Origin: Acidobacteriaceae bacterium
GTDB lineage: Bacteria > Acidobacteriota > Terriglobia > Bryobacterales > Bryobacteraceae
Assembly (NCBI GenBank): GCA_019233755.1
Contig: JAFAMD010000011.1
Location: 62,001 to 126,000, forward strand
Direction: 5' to 3'
Length of the DNA: 64,000 nt
Under the pieces are notes generated by a model. The model did no database searches and was not told the DNA's origin. It saw only the letters and a list, made by a program, of their open reading frames with translations. This document shows, one piece after another, positions 40,379-48,970 of this stretch. Position 1 is the first letter of the stretch. Each line of letters begins with the position of its first letter. The position numbers were made by a program, and so were the translations under genes.

Positions 40379-41452
40379 ATGCTCAACAAGGATCAATGCT
40401 GGCAAGCCGTTTTGAGGAAAGACAAAACACAGGACGGCCGATTTGTTTTTGGCGTTCTTACAACCGGCGTATACTGCCGCCCGTCTTGTCCGGCGCGCAG
40501 GCCGCGCCCGGAGAACGTCCGGTATTACGAAACGCCGCGAGAGGCAGAGCGGGACGGCTTGCGCGCTTGCCGCCGCTGCCGTCCATCGGATGAGACCGAT
40601 CGCGACGCCGCCCTGATTCGCGATTTGTGCGCGTTCATCCGGTCTGAGAGTTCCAGCGGCTCGCCTCTGACACTGAAAGCACTAAGCGCAAGAGCGAAGA
40701 TGAGCGCGTTTCATCTTCAACGGAAGTTCAAAGCCGCGGTCGGCGTTACGCCGAAAGAGTATGCCGCTGCGTGCCGGATGGAAAATCTCAAAGACAATCT
40801 GCGCAACCAGGATTCGGTCACCACGGCGGTATATGAATCCGGTTTCGGTGCAGGCAGCCGCGTCTACGAACGTGCAGACAGCCGGCTGGGCATGACGCCG
40901 AAAGCGTATGCCAACGGGGGCAAGGGTGTTGAGATCTCCTACGCGTCGATGGAGACCAAATTCGGCCTCATCATGCTCGCAGCGACTGACCGCGGCTTGT
41001 GCTTCGTAGAGTTTGGCAATTCCCGAAGCGAGCTCCTGAAGCGGCTGCGCCAGGAACTTCCGGCCGCTGCGCTCAAGGAGACCAGCGGACATGGGTCATC
41101 GCAATTCTCCGCCTGGATGGCGGCGCTCACGGAGTATCTTCAAGGCCACTCGAGCCGGCTGGATCTGCCTCTCGATGTGCGCGCCACCGCTTTTGAAGAG
41201 AAAGTGTGGCGATATCTGCAGTCCATTCCGGCCGGTGAAGTTCGTACTTACGCCGACGTCGCAACAGGCATCGGCCAACGAAATGCCGCGCGGGCGGTGG
41301 GGCGCGCTTGCGGGGCGAATCGGGTAGCAATTGTCATTCCATGCCATCGGGTGCTGCGCGGCGACTCTGGTTTGGGCGGATATCGCTGGGGACTCGAGCG
41401 CAAACAGAAACTACTCGCTCACGAACAGGGTTTGAAGCAGGCCACACGATAG
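40379..41452 (+). CDS. ada: Ada: bifunctional alkylation-response activator and O6-methylguanine methyltransferase
   Basis: This 357-residue protein repairs methylphosphotriesters and O6-methylguanine and activates alkylation-response genes when methylated. The N-terminal Ada zinc domain has TGVYCRPSCPARRP (C33, C37) and ACRRCRPSDE, giving the four zinc Cys with methyl-accepting C33. The AraC-type helix-turn-helix follows (TTAVYESGFGAGSRVYERAD). The C-terminal MGMT domain has the active-site PCHRVLRGDSGLGGYRWG. The ATG at 40379 has a GGAG site 7 bases upstream. An autoregulated promoter is expected in the 82-base divergent gap. The enolase-superfamily gene starts 11 bases after its stop. Confidence 0.95.
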   Translation: MLNKDQCWQAVLRKDKTQDGRFVFGVLTTGVYCRPSCPARRPRPENVRYYETPREAERDGLRACRRCRPSDETDRDAALIRDLCAFIRSESSSGSPLTLKALSARAKMSAFHLQRKFKAAVGVTPKEYAAACRMENLKDNLRNQDSVTTAVYESGFGAGSRVYERADSRLGMTPKAYANGGKGVEISYASMETKFGLIMLAATDRGLCFVEFGNSRSELLKRLRQELPAAALKETSGHGSSQFSAWMAALTEYLQGHSSRLDLPLDVRATAFEEKVWRYLQSIPAGEVRTYADVATGIGQRNAARAVGRACGANRVAIVIPCHRVLRGDSGLGGYRWGLERKQKLLAHEQGLKQATR

Positions 41453-41463
41453 ACTCTATTGCG

Positions 41464-42699
41464 GTGCAACGCAGAGAGTTCCTGAGAACCGTCGGTGCCA
41501 ACGTGCCGGCAGCTTTTAGCGCGGCCAAGCTGGCTGCAGCCGTGAGCGCTCCCACGCCGCGCATGAAGATTACGCGCATCCGCTTCTATCACAACCCGGG
41601 TTCGAGGCCGATCTTCAACCAGAGTTATCACGTTGTCACGATCGAAACCGACGCTGGAATCACCGGCATCGGAGAAGGCGGCTCGCCGGATACCGTGGAG
41701 CAGTGCGCGGCCATGATCGTCGGCGAAGATCCGTCTCGCATCGACCGACTGTGGCAGATCATGTTTCGCGGATATTTCTATCCGGCGGGGCGCGAGAAGT
41801 TGGATGCTCTGGGCGCTATTGATCTGGCACTGTGGGACATCAAGGGGAAAGTCCTGGGCGTGCCGGTGTACGAATTATTGGGCGGCCTGGCGCGCAATTA
41901 CGTCGAGTGCTATTCGACAGGCTTCCCCAATAAAGGTTCGGTGCGGGAAAGCGCGCAAGCCTGCATCGAAACAGGCTTCCGGGCCTACCGTTCGTCCGTT
42001 GTTGATCCGCCGAGTGGGCAGCCGTTTCAATCGCATGAGATCGTGCGCCGGACCTACGAGCAGTGCGTTCAGATCCGCGAGGGCGTTGGAAAGAACGGCG
42101 ACTGGGCGCTCGACTATCACACGCGGCTGGATCTCTCCGATGCGGTGCGCCTCAGCACCTTGATCGAACCGCTGGAGCCCTACTTCGCCGAAGACCTCGT
42201 GCGCTCGGAGAACCCGGGCGTGTATCGGGAATTGCGGCAGAAAGTGAAGGTGCCCATTGCGGTTGGCGAACAGTTCGGGTCAAAGTGGGATACCAACGAT
42301 CTGATCGAGAACCAGTTGATCGATTACTCGCGAATGACGCTCCCGAATGTGGGAGGAATCACCGAGTACATGAAGATTCAGGCCCTTTGCGAGACCCATT
42401 ATGTCGGCTTGATTCCTCACTTCACCGGCCCGATCGCAGAGGCCGCGCTGGTGCATGCATGCGGCGTGTTTTCCGGTCCGGTCATGATGGAGATGGTGGG
42501 CGAGAAACCGGCGCCTCAACCGCACCTGCCCGAGAGCTTTGATTTTCGCAACGGTAAGATGTATCCAAACCAGCGGCCGGGACTGGGCGTTACGCTGGAC
42601 GCAAAACCCTTGCAATTGGCGGCGGAGATCACCGAAAAGGATCGTTATCGGGTTACCCCGATCTTCGAGCGGCCTGACGGATCGGTTACCAACTGGTGA
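41464..42699 (+). CDS. Mandelate racemase/muconate-lactonizing (enolase superfamily) enzyme
   Basis: This 411-residue enolase-superfamily protein is probably a sugar-acid dehydratase in the galactonate dehydratase-like branch. The N-terminal capping domain contains ETDAGITGIGEGGSPD. The barrel supplies metal ligands in WALDYHTRLD, FAEDLVRSEN and AVGEQFGSKW, and a general-base His in LIPHFTGPIAEAAL. The N-terminus (QRREFLRTVGANVPAAFSA) is twin-arginine-like, so export is possible but unusual for this family. The GTG start is chosen because the upstream frame overlaps ada. Substrate unknown; neighbours suggest sugar catabolism. Confidence 0.85.
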   Translation: MQRREFLRTVGANVPAAFSAAKLAAAVSAPTPRMKITRIRFYHNPGSRPIFNQSYHVVTIETDAGITGIGEGGSPDTVEQCAAMIVGEDPSRIDRLWQIMFRGYFYPAGREKLDALGAIDLALWDIKGKVLGVPVYELLGGLARNYVECYSTGFPNKGSVRESAQACIETGFRAYRSSVVDPPSGQPFQSHEIVRRTYEQCVQIREGVGKNGDWALDYHTRLDLSDAVRLSTLIEPLEPYFAEDLVRSENPGVYRELRQKVKVPIAVGEQFGSKWDTNDLIENQLIDYSRMTLPNVGGITEYMKIQALCETHYVGLIPHFTGPIAEAALVHACGVFSGPVMMEMVGEKPAPQPHLPESFDFRNGKMYPNQRPGLGVTLDAKPLQLAAEITEKDRYRVTPIFERPDGSVTNW

Positions 42700-42734
42700 C
42701 TTTACAGCTAGGATGAAGGAGAGGAACGGACACC

Positions 42735-43910
42735 ATGAAGCGATGCACAGGCCGGCGTGACATGACGCGCCGGGAACTAATCGCAGCAGGAACCGCAGCG
42801 GCTGCAAGTCTGGCTCTACCTACTATTTCAAAAGCAAGCGCACCAGCGAGCACGGTGGCGATTGTGCGTTGCCGCAGTTACAGTGACTATTCCGCGAAGT
42901 TGTCAGAAGGGTTCAACCAGATCGGCGGTATTGAGGGTCTGGTTCGCGGCAAAACGGTTGCGTTGAAGCTGAACCTGACCGGCAACCCCAAACATTTTCC
43001 GCTCACGCCTGACCTGCCTTACCGCACGAACGGCGATACCGTAGCGAACACGGTGCATCTGCTCGCCAGGGCCGGCGCCAGGCGCGTGCGCATTATCGAA
43101 AGCTTTTTTCCCGCTACCCAGGACCTCAGCCTTTGGGCGCGCTACGGCATCGATGTAAACGCCGTAAACAATCTGGGGACTAAAGTTGAGTGGGAGAATG
43201 TTCAAAACCTTGGCAGATACAAGCAATACGTGCGCCTGAAAGTGCCATGGGGCGGCTACATGTATCCCGCCTACTACCTCAACCAGGCCTTTACGGAGTG
43301 CGACGTGTATGCCTCGCTCTCGAAGCTGAAAAATCATTGGATCGCCGGAGTCACCATGTCCATGAAGAACAACTTCGGCGATACTCCCTGCTCGCTCTAT
43401 GGCAGTGATTGCGGCGCAAGCGGAAACGAACACCCGACAAAAGAGCGCGGCGATGTTCTTCATGAAGGCACTACTAAAGCCCCCTCGGGAGTGGACCCTG
43501 AGCTAAACCCCGATTCTCCGCGCGACCCCGGGTATCGCGTGCCGCGCATCCTGGTGGATCAAGCCGGAATCCGACCGATCGACCTTGCGATCGTGGACGG
43601 TGTGGAGACGGTGCGAGGCGGTGAAGGGCCTTGGCTGCCGGGTTTGGAGAGGATGACTCCCGGAGTGATCATCGTCGGACGCAACCCTGTCTGTGTCGAT
43701 GCGGTCGGAATGGCCGTTATGGGCTACGACACGCGCGCAGATCGCGGAAGCTTTCCCTTCATTCGCGGCGACAATTCGCTGAAGCTGGCAGAGGCGGCCG
43801 GCATCGGAACAGCCGACCTCAATCGTATCGAGGTGGTCGGCCTCAGCGTGAAGGAAGCGCGGATCAACTTCGGCCCTGGTGCGGTCGGCAAGAAGCTCAG
43901 CGAACTCTGA
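42735..43910 (+). CDS. DUF362 domain protein, probably exported
   Basis: This 391-residue protein has a twin-arginine-like N-terminus (DMTRRELIAAGTAAAASLALP). The DUF362 region has GKTVALKLNLTGNPK, KLKNHWIAGVTMSMKNNFGDTP, AIVDGVETVRGGEGPW and NPVCVDAVGMAVMGYD. DUF362 members can be fused to ferredoxin domains, but no Fe-S Cys cluster is present here. Function unknown; homologues are frequent in Acidobacteria and Planctomycetes next to secreted catabolic genes. A GAAGGAGAGG site precedes the ATG at 42735; ATG 42762 (MTRREL) is an alternative. It lies 35 bases after the enolase-superfamily gene. Confidence 0.82.
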   Translation: MKRCTGRRDMTRRELIAAGTAAAASLALPTISKASAPASTVAIVRCRSYSDYSAKLSEGFNQIGGIEGLVRGKTVALKLNLTGNPKHFPLTPDLPYRTNGDTVANTVHLLARAGARRVRIIESFFPATQDLSLWARYGIDVNAVNNLGTKVEWENVQNLGRYKQYVRLKVPWGGYMYPAYYLNQAFTECDVYASLSKLKNHWIAGVTMSMKNNFGDTPCSLYGSDCGASGNEHPTKERGDVLHEGTTKAPSGVDPELNPDSPRDPGYRVPRILVDQAGIRPIDLAIVDGVETVRGGEGPWLPGLERMTPGVIIVGRNPVCVDAVGMAVMGYDTRADRGSFPFIRGDNSLKLAEAAGIGTADLNRIEVVGLSVKEARINFGPGAVGKKLSEL

Positions 43911-43982
43911 TCTCCAACCGCTAGCAAGGCGAAAACATGGCCGGACTGCCGAGCGCAGCCGCACTTGCATATACTCAAGAGC

Positions 43983-44888
43983 ATGTTTGGAGCTATCGAG
44001 GCAGGCGGCACCAAGTTTGTCTGCGGCATCGGAACTGGTCCGCATGACCTTGTCACGGCTCAATTTCCGACGTCCTCGCCGGATGTCACTCTCGCAAGCG
44101 TTATCGAATTCTTCAAAGATTCAGGTCAGCGGTTCGAAGCGTTCGGTGTCGGATCGTTTGGTCCCGTGGACCTTGATCTATTTTCGCCGACATACGGCCA
44201 TATCACCTCTACGCCGAAGACGGGCTGGTCTAACTTCGATCTGGTGGGCGCCATCAGGTCAGCCTTCGACGTGCCTGTCGCTTTTGATACCGATGTGAAC
44301 GCAGCGGTCCTGGGCGAAGCCCGCTGGGGAGCTGCACGAGGGCTCTCCGATGCCGTTTACTTGACGATAGGTACCGGCATCGGTGGAGGCGCCCTGGTGC
44401 GCGGGCAGGTTGTGCACGGCCTGGTTCATCCGGAGATGGGGCACCTGCGCATTCCTCACGATCTGACAAGAGATCCGTTCCCTGGCTGCTGCCCGTTTCA
44501 TGGCGATTGCCTGGAAGGGTTGGCGTGCGGACCGGCAATGCAGATGCGCTGGGGAGCGCCCGCGGGCGTCTTGCCGCCCGAGCACGAAGCCTGGGCGCTT
44601 GAAGCGCATTATCTGGCCCTCGGACTGGTGAACCTGACCGTGACCCTCTCACCGCGGCGAATTCTTTTAGGAGGCGGAGTGATGCAGCAACCACAGCTCT
44701 TTGACATGATCCGGGAGCAGCTCGGGCGGCTGCTGAACGGATACGTGCACCATCCGGAAGTAATGGAGCGGATTGCGTCCTTCATTCAACCCCCGCAATT
44801 AGGCTCGAGAGCGGGAATTTTGGGCTCGCTGGCCCTCGCCCAATCCGCCGTGGCGGAAAAGGCTTCCATCGCGGGTGGCCGCGCATGA
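43983..44888 (+). CDS. ROK-family sugar kinase, fructokinase-like
   Basis: This 301-residue kinase starts MFGAIEAGGTKFVCGIG with the phosphate-1 motif. It has the zinc-binding pattern PEMGHLRIP followed by CCPFHGDCLEGLACGPAM (His, Cys, His and Cys), the catalytic Asp in FDTDVNAA and YLTIGTGIGGGALVRG. The closest match I recall is the Bacillus GmuE/YdhR fructokinase type. It probably phosphorylates fructose or a related sugar taken up by the transporter encoded next. Its TGA overlaps the transporter ATG (ATGA). The ATG at 43983 is used because the upstream codons do not match the family. Confidence 0.9.
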   Translation: MFGAIEAGGTKFVCGIGTGPHDLVTAQFPTSSPDVTLASVIEFFKDSGQRFEAFGVGSFGPVDLDLFSPTYGHITSTPKTGWSNFDLVGAIRSAFDVPVAFDTDVNAAVLGEARWGAARGLSDAVYLTIGTGIGGGALVRGQVVHGLVHPEMGHLRIPHDLTRDPFPGCCPFHGDCLEGLACGPAMQMRWGAPAGVLPPEHEAWALEAHYLALGLVNLTVTLSPRRILLGGGVMQQPQLFDMIREQLGRLLNGYVHHPEVMERIASFIQPPQLGSRAGILGSLALAQSAVAEKASIAGGRA

Positions 44889-46213
44889 CGCTCAACGGTG
44901 CGCTGCTCCGAAGTACTATTGTCGCGGCGTTGGGAGGCCTGCTATTCGGCTTCGACACCGCCGTTATTGCCGGAACGACGGCCGGACTCACTCGAACATT
45001 CGCACTCACACCGAATACTCTCGGGATGACGGTTGCAGTTGCGCTTGTCGGCACCGTGATCGGAGCGCTTCTGGCGGGCATTCCGGGCGACCGTTACGGA
45101 AGGCGTGACAGCCTGCGCGTGATGGCCGTGCTCTATCTGATCTCGGCCGTGGGGTGCGCTTTTGCGTGGAACTGGTACTCGCTCGTGTTCTTCCGCTTCA
45201 TCGGCGGCCTTGGTATCGGCGGATCCTCGGTTTTGGGCCCAATGTACATCGCAGAAATCGCGCCGGCGAAGTACCGCGGCCGCCTTGTCGGCTTCTTTCA
45301 ATTCAACGTTGTCGCCGGCATCCTGGTAGCGTATTTCTCGAATTATCTGATCACGCAGGCGGCACTTGGACCGCAGGATTGGCGCTGGATGCTTGGTGTT
45401 TCCGGAATTCCGGCGCTGCTGTTTTTCCTAATGCTGTTCGTTATCCCGCGCAGCCCGCGATGGCTGGTATCGAAATCCCGTGTCGACGAAGCCCGCAACG
45501 TGCTGAAGATCATCGGAGAAGAAGACGTCGAAGGCGAGTTGCAGGACATCATCAACTCCATCGATGTGGAGCACGGGCACGGGAAAGAGTCGCTGCTTCA
45601 ATCGAAGTACCGGTTCCCGATCTTCCTGGCTGTCACCATCGCCATGTTTAATCAACTTTCGGGAATCAACGCGATTCTTTATTACTTGAACGATATCTTC
45701 GCGCGGGCCGGGTTCAGCAGGGTCTCCGGTGATTTGCAAGCTGTTGTCATCGGCTTTACCAACCTGGTATTCACCATGCTTGCGATGTCGATTATCGATC
45801 GGGTTGGCAGAAAGACGCTGTTGTTGATCGGGTCCATCGGGTGCGCGGTTTGCCTCGCGGGCGTGGCCGCAGTCTTCTTGACCGGTACGCATGAGACGTC
45901 GCTTGTGTGGCTGCTGATGGGCTTCATCGCGTCGTTCTCGTTTTCGCAGGGCGCCGTGATCTGGGTGTATCTCAGCGAAGTGTTTCCGAATCGCGTTCGA
46001 GGTCAGGGGCAAAGCCTCGGCAGCTTTACGCACTGGTTCATGAATGCACTTATTTCGTGGACCTTCCCGATTGTGGCGAGCACCTCCCGCGGCGCTCCCT
46101 TCGTTTTCTTCTCCGCCATGATGATGCTTCAGTTCTTCGTTGTGCTTTTCACGTTTCCCGAGACGAAGGGTGTCACTCTCGAAGCCATGCAGCGCAAGTT
46201 CGGAATCGCTTAA
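44885..46213 (+). CDS. Sugar porter-family MFS transporter
   Basis: This 442-residue protein has twelve helices in the cytoplasmic membrane and probably acts as a sugar/H+ symporter. Sugar porter signatures are GGLLFGFDTAVIAG in helix 1, GDRYGRRDSLR, RFIGGLGIGGSSVLGPMYIAE, SPRWL and FNQLSGINAILYY. GQGQSLGSFTHWF and PETKG complete the set. It is coupled to the sugar kinase upstream (ATGA), which implies uptake followed by phosphorylation. Which hexose or pentose it carries cannot be read from sequence. Confidence 0.93.
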   Translation: MTLNGALLRSTIVAALGGLLFGFDTAVIAGTTAGLTRTFALTPNTLGMTVAVALVGTVIGALLAGIPGDRYGRRDSLRVMAVLYLISAVGCAFAWNWYSLVFFRFIGGLGIGGSSVLGPMYIAEIAPAKYRGRLVGFFQFNVVAGILVAYFSNYLITQAALGPQDWRWMLGVSGIPALLFFLMLFVIPRSPRWLVSKSRVDEARNVLKIIGEEDVEGELQDIINSIDVEHGHGKESLLQSKYRFPIFLAVTIAMFNQLSGINAILYYLNDIFARAGFSRVSGDLQAVVIGFTNLVFTMLAMSIIDRVGRKTLLLIGSIGCAVCLAGVAAVFLTGTHETSLVWLLMGFIASFSFSQGAVIWVYLSEVFPNRVRGQGQSLGSFTHWFMNALISWTFPIVASTSRGAPFVFFSAMMMLQFFVVLFTFPETKGVTLEAMQRKFGIA

Positions 46214-46225
46214 TCAACGGCCTCA

Positions 46226-46810
46226 ATGAGGATCGTTTTACGCCATAGCCTTCATTTGGCAATCATCGCCTGCTGGGTGGTATTCGCATGCGTTTGGCTG
46301 ATCGCAAGCTTCAATACCAAGGCGGCTAAACGCAGGCAGTCGAGCGCATCGCGGGCTGTGCACGTGGCGCTCGAAGTCGTGGCTTTCTTCCTGCTGTTTG
46401 ACGAGGATACCGCCATCGGTCCGCTGGGGTGGCGGTTTCTTCCCCACTCGCTCTCATCCGCAATTGCCGGCTTGGCGATCACCGTCACGGGCATCCTCTT
46501 CGCTATCTGGGCCCGGTTCTATCTGGGTACGAATTGGAGCGCTGCCGTTACCGTAAAGCAGGACCACGAACTTGTACGCTCCGGGCCATACAAATGGGTG
46601 CGCCACCCCATCTACACCGGTATCTGCTTCGCGTTTCTGGGAACAGCGATCGATATCGGCGAAGTACGTGCGCTCGTCGGGTTAATTCTGGCGGCAACAG
46701 GCTATAAGCTCAAGTCGCTTACCGAAGAATCATTGATGGAAGAACAGTTCGGAACTGAATACGGCCGTTACAAGCGCGAGGTCAAAGGGCTGATTCCGTT
46801 CGTTTGGTAA
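46226..46810 (+). CDS. Isoprenylcysteine carboxyl methyltransferase (ICMT)-like membrane protein
   Basis: This 194-residue membrane protein has about five helices. The C-terminal ICMT/PEMT-type motif GPYKWVRHPIYTGICFAF, followed by LTEESLMEEQFGTEYGRYKREV, is the SAM-binding part of this family. Bacterial members methylate unknown acceptors, possibly isoprenoid or lipid. Start ATG 46226 lies 12 bases after the transporter stop, so it may be the end of that operon. The last 29 bases overlap the convergent APC permease gene. Confidence 0.85.
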   Translation: MRIVLRHSLHLAIIACWVVFACVWLIASFNTKAAKRRQSSASRAVHVALEVVAFFLLFDEDTAIGPLGWRFLPHSLSSAIAGLAITVTGILFAIWARFYLGTNWSAAVTVKQDHELVRSGPYKWVRHPIYTGICFAFLGTAIDIGEVRALVGLILAATGYKLKSLTEESLMEEQFGTEYGRYKREVKGLIPFVW

Positions 46811-48167
46811 TAGGAGCATCCCAGGGCCATACCGCGATGCGCCGCGCGCGCCAGAGATAAGCTCCGATTCCAAACACGAGTAGGAAAAACCCGCTCAGGA
46901 TATAGATGCTCCCGCTGGAGGCCAGAATGAACAGCCAACCAGCCAGCGCGACGAGTGCCGGAATAGGGTAAAGCGGCATCGAGAAGGGCCGTGCGATATC
47001 TTTTCGCCGCCGCCGGATGAGAGTTACCGCGATGCACTGCGCCGCGAACTGAGTCACGATCTGGATGATGATCAGCGTCTTGATCAGAGCGTCAAGCGAG
47101 AGCAGGCACGCCGCCGCCGATGCGACGCCCATGAATACAACCGAAAAAGAAGGGAAGTTCCGCGTCGGATGGAGGCGGGCGAAGCGCGAAAAGAAGTGGC
47201 CCTCCGCCGCGGCGGCAAACGGCACGCGCGTATAGCCGAGCAGCACGCAGAAAACCGAGGCGAACGCGACCCAGAGAATCAGGCCGGTCATGAGCGCGGC
47301 GGCATGCCAACCATACATCCGCTCCATGAAGTCAGACACAATCGCCTGCGAGTGAATCGCTTCCTGCCACGGAAGGACACCGACGATTGAAAAGCTCATC
47401 GTCAGGTACAGCACGGCCAGGATTCCGATCGAGAGCAGCACGCAGCGCGGGATATTAACCGATGGGTTTCGTATTTCCCCCCCGATCAGACAGACGTTGA
47501 AGTAGCCGCTGTAGTCGTACATGCTGATGAGCGTGGCGGCGCCCAGGCCCATGAAGAAGGCGGACGTCGGACGGAAGGCGCCGGCAGGAAAATGGAATGC
47601 GCGCGCTGCTTGGAAGTGCGCCAGACCGCTCCAGATGATCACTCCCATCGCGGCGATGAGGCCGACCCACAGAATGGCCGAAATGATTGCGATCGAACGA
47701 ATATCCCGATAGAGAAGAACCGTGCACAGCAGGCAGATTACGATGGCGATGATCTTCAGCTCGTAGACATTCAGGGAAGGAATCAGGAAGCGGGCGTAAT
47801 CCGCGAAGCCGACGGCTCCGGATGCGGCTGTCAGCGGCGCTGCCAGCATCACCTGCCACAGGAAAAGGAAGCCCATCAGGCGACCCAGCGACTGCGGCCC
47901 GAAAGCCTGCTGCAGGTATTCATACGATCCGCCGGACCCGGGCATCGCCGCTCCGAGTTCTGCCCAGACCAATCCATCACAAAGTGCGATGAACGCGCCA
48001 AGAATCCAGCCAAGCAACGCCTGAGGGCCGTGCATCGCCTGGAGAATGAGCGGAATGGTGAGAAACGGTCCCACGCCCACCATGTTCAACATGTTTGAAG
48101 CGAGGGCGGGGAACAGGCCCATCCCTCGCTTCAAACCGAGCGAGAGCGTTTCTTCGGCGCCCGGCAT
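46782..48167 (-). CDS. APC-superfamily amino acid permease
   Basis: This 461-residue membrane permease has twelve likely helices. It belongs to the amino acid-polyamine-organocation superfamily: GLFPALASNMLNMVGVGPFLTIP in helix 1 with the unwound glycine region, MPGSGGSYEYLQQAFG, MYDYSGYFNVCLIGGEIRNP and FIALCDGLVWAELGAA. Substrate, probably an amino acid or polyamine, is unknown. The gene overlaps ICMT tail to tail by 29 bases. It lies 30 bases downstream of the DUF1080 gene. Confidence 0.88.
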   Translation of the reverse strand: MPGAEETLSLGLKRGMGLFPALASNMLNMVGVGPFLTIPLILQAMHGPQALLGWILGAFIALCDGLVWAELGAAMPGSGGSYEYLQQAFGPQSLGRLMGFLFLWQVMLAAPLTAASGAVGFADYARFLIPSLNVYELKIIAIVICLLCTVLLYRDIRSIAIISAILWVGLIAAMGVIIWSGLAHFQAARAFHFPAGAFRPTSAFFMGLGAATLISMYDYSGYFNVCLIGGEIRNPSVNIPRCVLLSIGILAVLYLTMSFSIVGVLPWQEAIHSQAIVSDFMERMYGWHAAALMTGLILWVAFASVFCVLLGYTRVPFAAAAEGHFFSRFARLHPTRNFPSFSVVFMGVASAAACLLSLDALIKTLIIIQIVTQFAAQCIAVTLIRRRRKDIARPFSMPLYPIPALVALAGWLFILASSGSIYILSGFFLLVFGIGAYLWRARRIAVWPWDAPITKRTESAL

Positions 48168-48197
48168 CGCGGGCTGGGGTCTGGCGGGTTGCAGAGC

Positions 48198-48875
48198 TTA
48201 TTGCCCCACGCTGGAGGACTTGAGAGGTCTGACGGCTACTTCTTTGAAGAACACGATGTCGTTGTCGCTGTGATTCTGCAGACCGATGTATCCGAAATTC
48301 GGGCGAGTCCCCCTTTCCGGTTCGAAGTCGAGTTTCTTGGGCGGCACCGGGTTGCCCTCGGTGTAGTCCGTGACTTTCACGCCGTTCACAGTAACAATCG
48401 TCCGCGGCCCGTCGAGGGTGATCTCCATGGTGTTCCATTCAGGCCCCGGTTTGCCGGGCCGCGCTAACGGTTTGGTGAGGGAATAGAGCGTTCCGGTAAC
48501 GTGGTACTCGTCTTCGCCCGGAGCTACGTTATCGATCTGCACCTCATAGCCGTAGTTGACGGGCATCCATGGCTCGGTAGGCGCAACAGGAATTCGAATA
48601 AACACTCCGGAGTTGTCATTCTGGTCGCGCATCTTGTACACGACTCTGATGACACAGTCCCCCAGTTTGCTCTCGGTCCAATAAAGCAGGCCCATGCCGC
48701 CGTGGGTCTGGATGAGGCCGTTTTCTACGGTCATATCGCCTTTCCCCACATGCTTCCAGCCGTTCAGATTTTTGCCGTTGAAGAGCTGCTTCCACTCGCC
48801 GCCGGGCGCCGCCTGGAGCAGGCCGGCAGCTGCGAGCAAAACCACCCCCGCTTTGAGACCGAGAGATTTGTCCAT
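48198..48875 (-). CDS. DUF1080 (3-keto-disaccharide hydrolase-like) secreted protein
   Basis: This 225-residue exported protein has a signal peptide (LKAGVVLLAAAGLLQAAPG) and the concanavalin/laminarinase-like DUF1080 fold. Signatures are EWKQLFNGKNLNGWKHVGKG, the FIRIPVAP core, WNTMEITLDGPRTIVTVNG, and IGLQNHSDNDIVFF with the closing HSD. Some relatives hydrolyse 3-keto-disaccharides; most are untested. It fits a saprophytic carbohydrate-degrading lifestyle. It is followed on the same strand by the APC permease gene and preceded by a heptad repeat array. Confidence 0.9.
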   Translation of the reverse strand: MDKSLGLKAGVVLLAAAGLLQAAPGGEWKQLFNGKNLNGWKHVGKGDMTVENGLIQTHGGMGLLYWTESKLGDCVIRVVYKMRDQNDNSGVFIRIPVAPTEPWMPVNYGYEVQIDNVAPGEDEYHVTGTLYSLTKPLARPGKPGPEWNTMEITLDGPRTIVTVNGVKVTDYTEGNPVPPKKLDFEPERGTRPNFGYIGLQNHSDNDIVFFKEVAVRPLKSSSVGQ

Positions 48876-48898
48876 ATTGGAAGCCTACACCAGTCTGT

Positions 48899-48966
48899 TG
48901 ATAGCCTTCAGCGCTCAGCGTTCAGCTATCAGCTTGGCTGAGAGCTGACGGCTGAAAGCCGCTAGC
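48899..48966. repeat. Inverted array of 7-bp repeats (NNTCAGC x4, then GCTGANN x3)
   Basis: On the plus strand the heptads CTTCAGC, GCTCAGC, GTTCAGC and TATCAGC (48906-48933) are followed by TTG and then by GCTGAGA, GCTGACG and GCTGAAA (48937-48957). The second set is the reverse complement of the first consensus. The arms TCAGCTATCAG and CTGAGAGCTGA form an 11-bp stem with one mismatch. It lies in the 95-base gap after the TonB receptor gene, so it may also act as its terminator, though no T-run follows. Confidence 0.7.
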
Positions 48967-48970
48967 CGAC

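Noticed and set aside
48899..48966. CRISPR array
   Set aside because: Units are 7 bp with no spacers and the array is inverted in the middle; no cas genes in the window.
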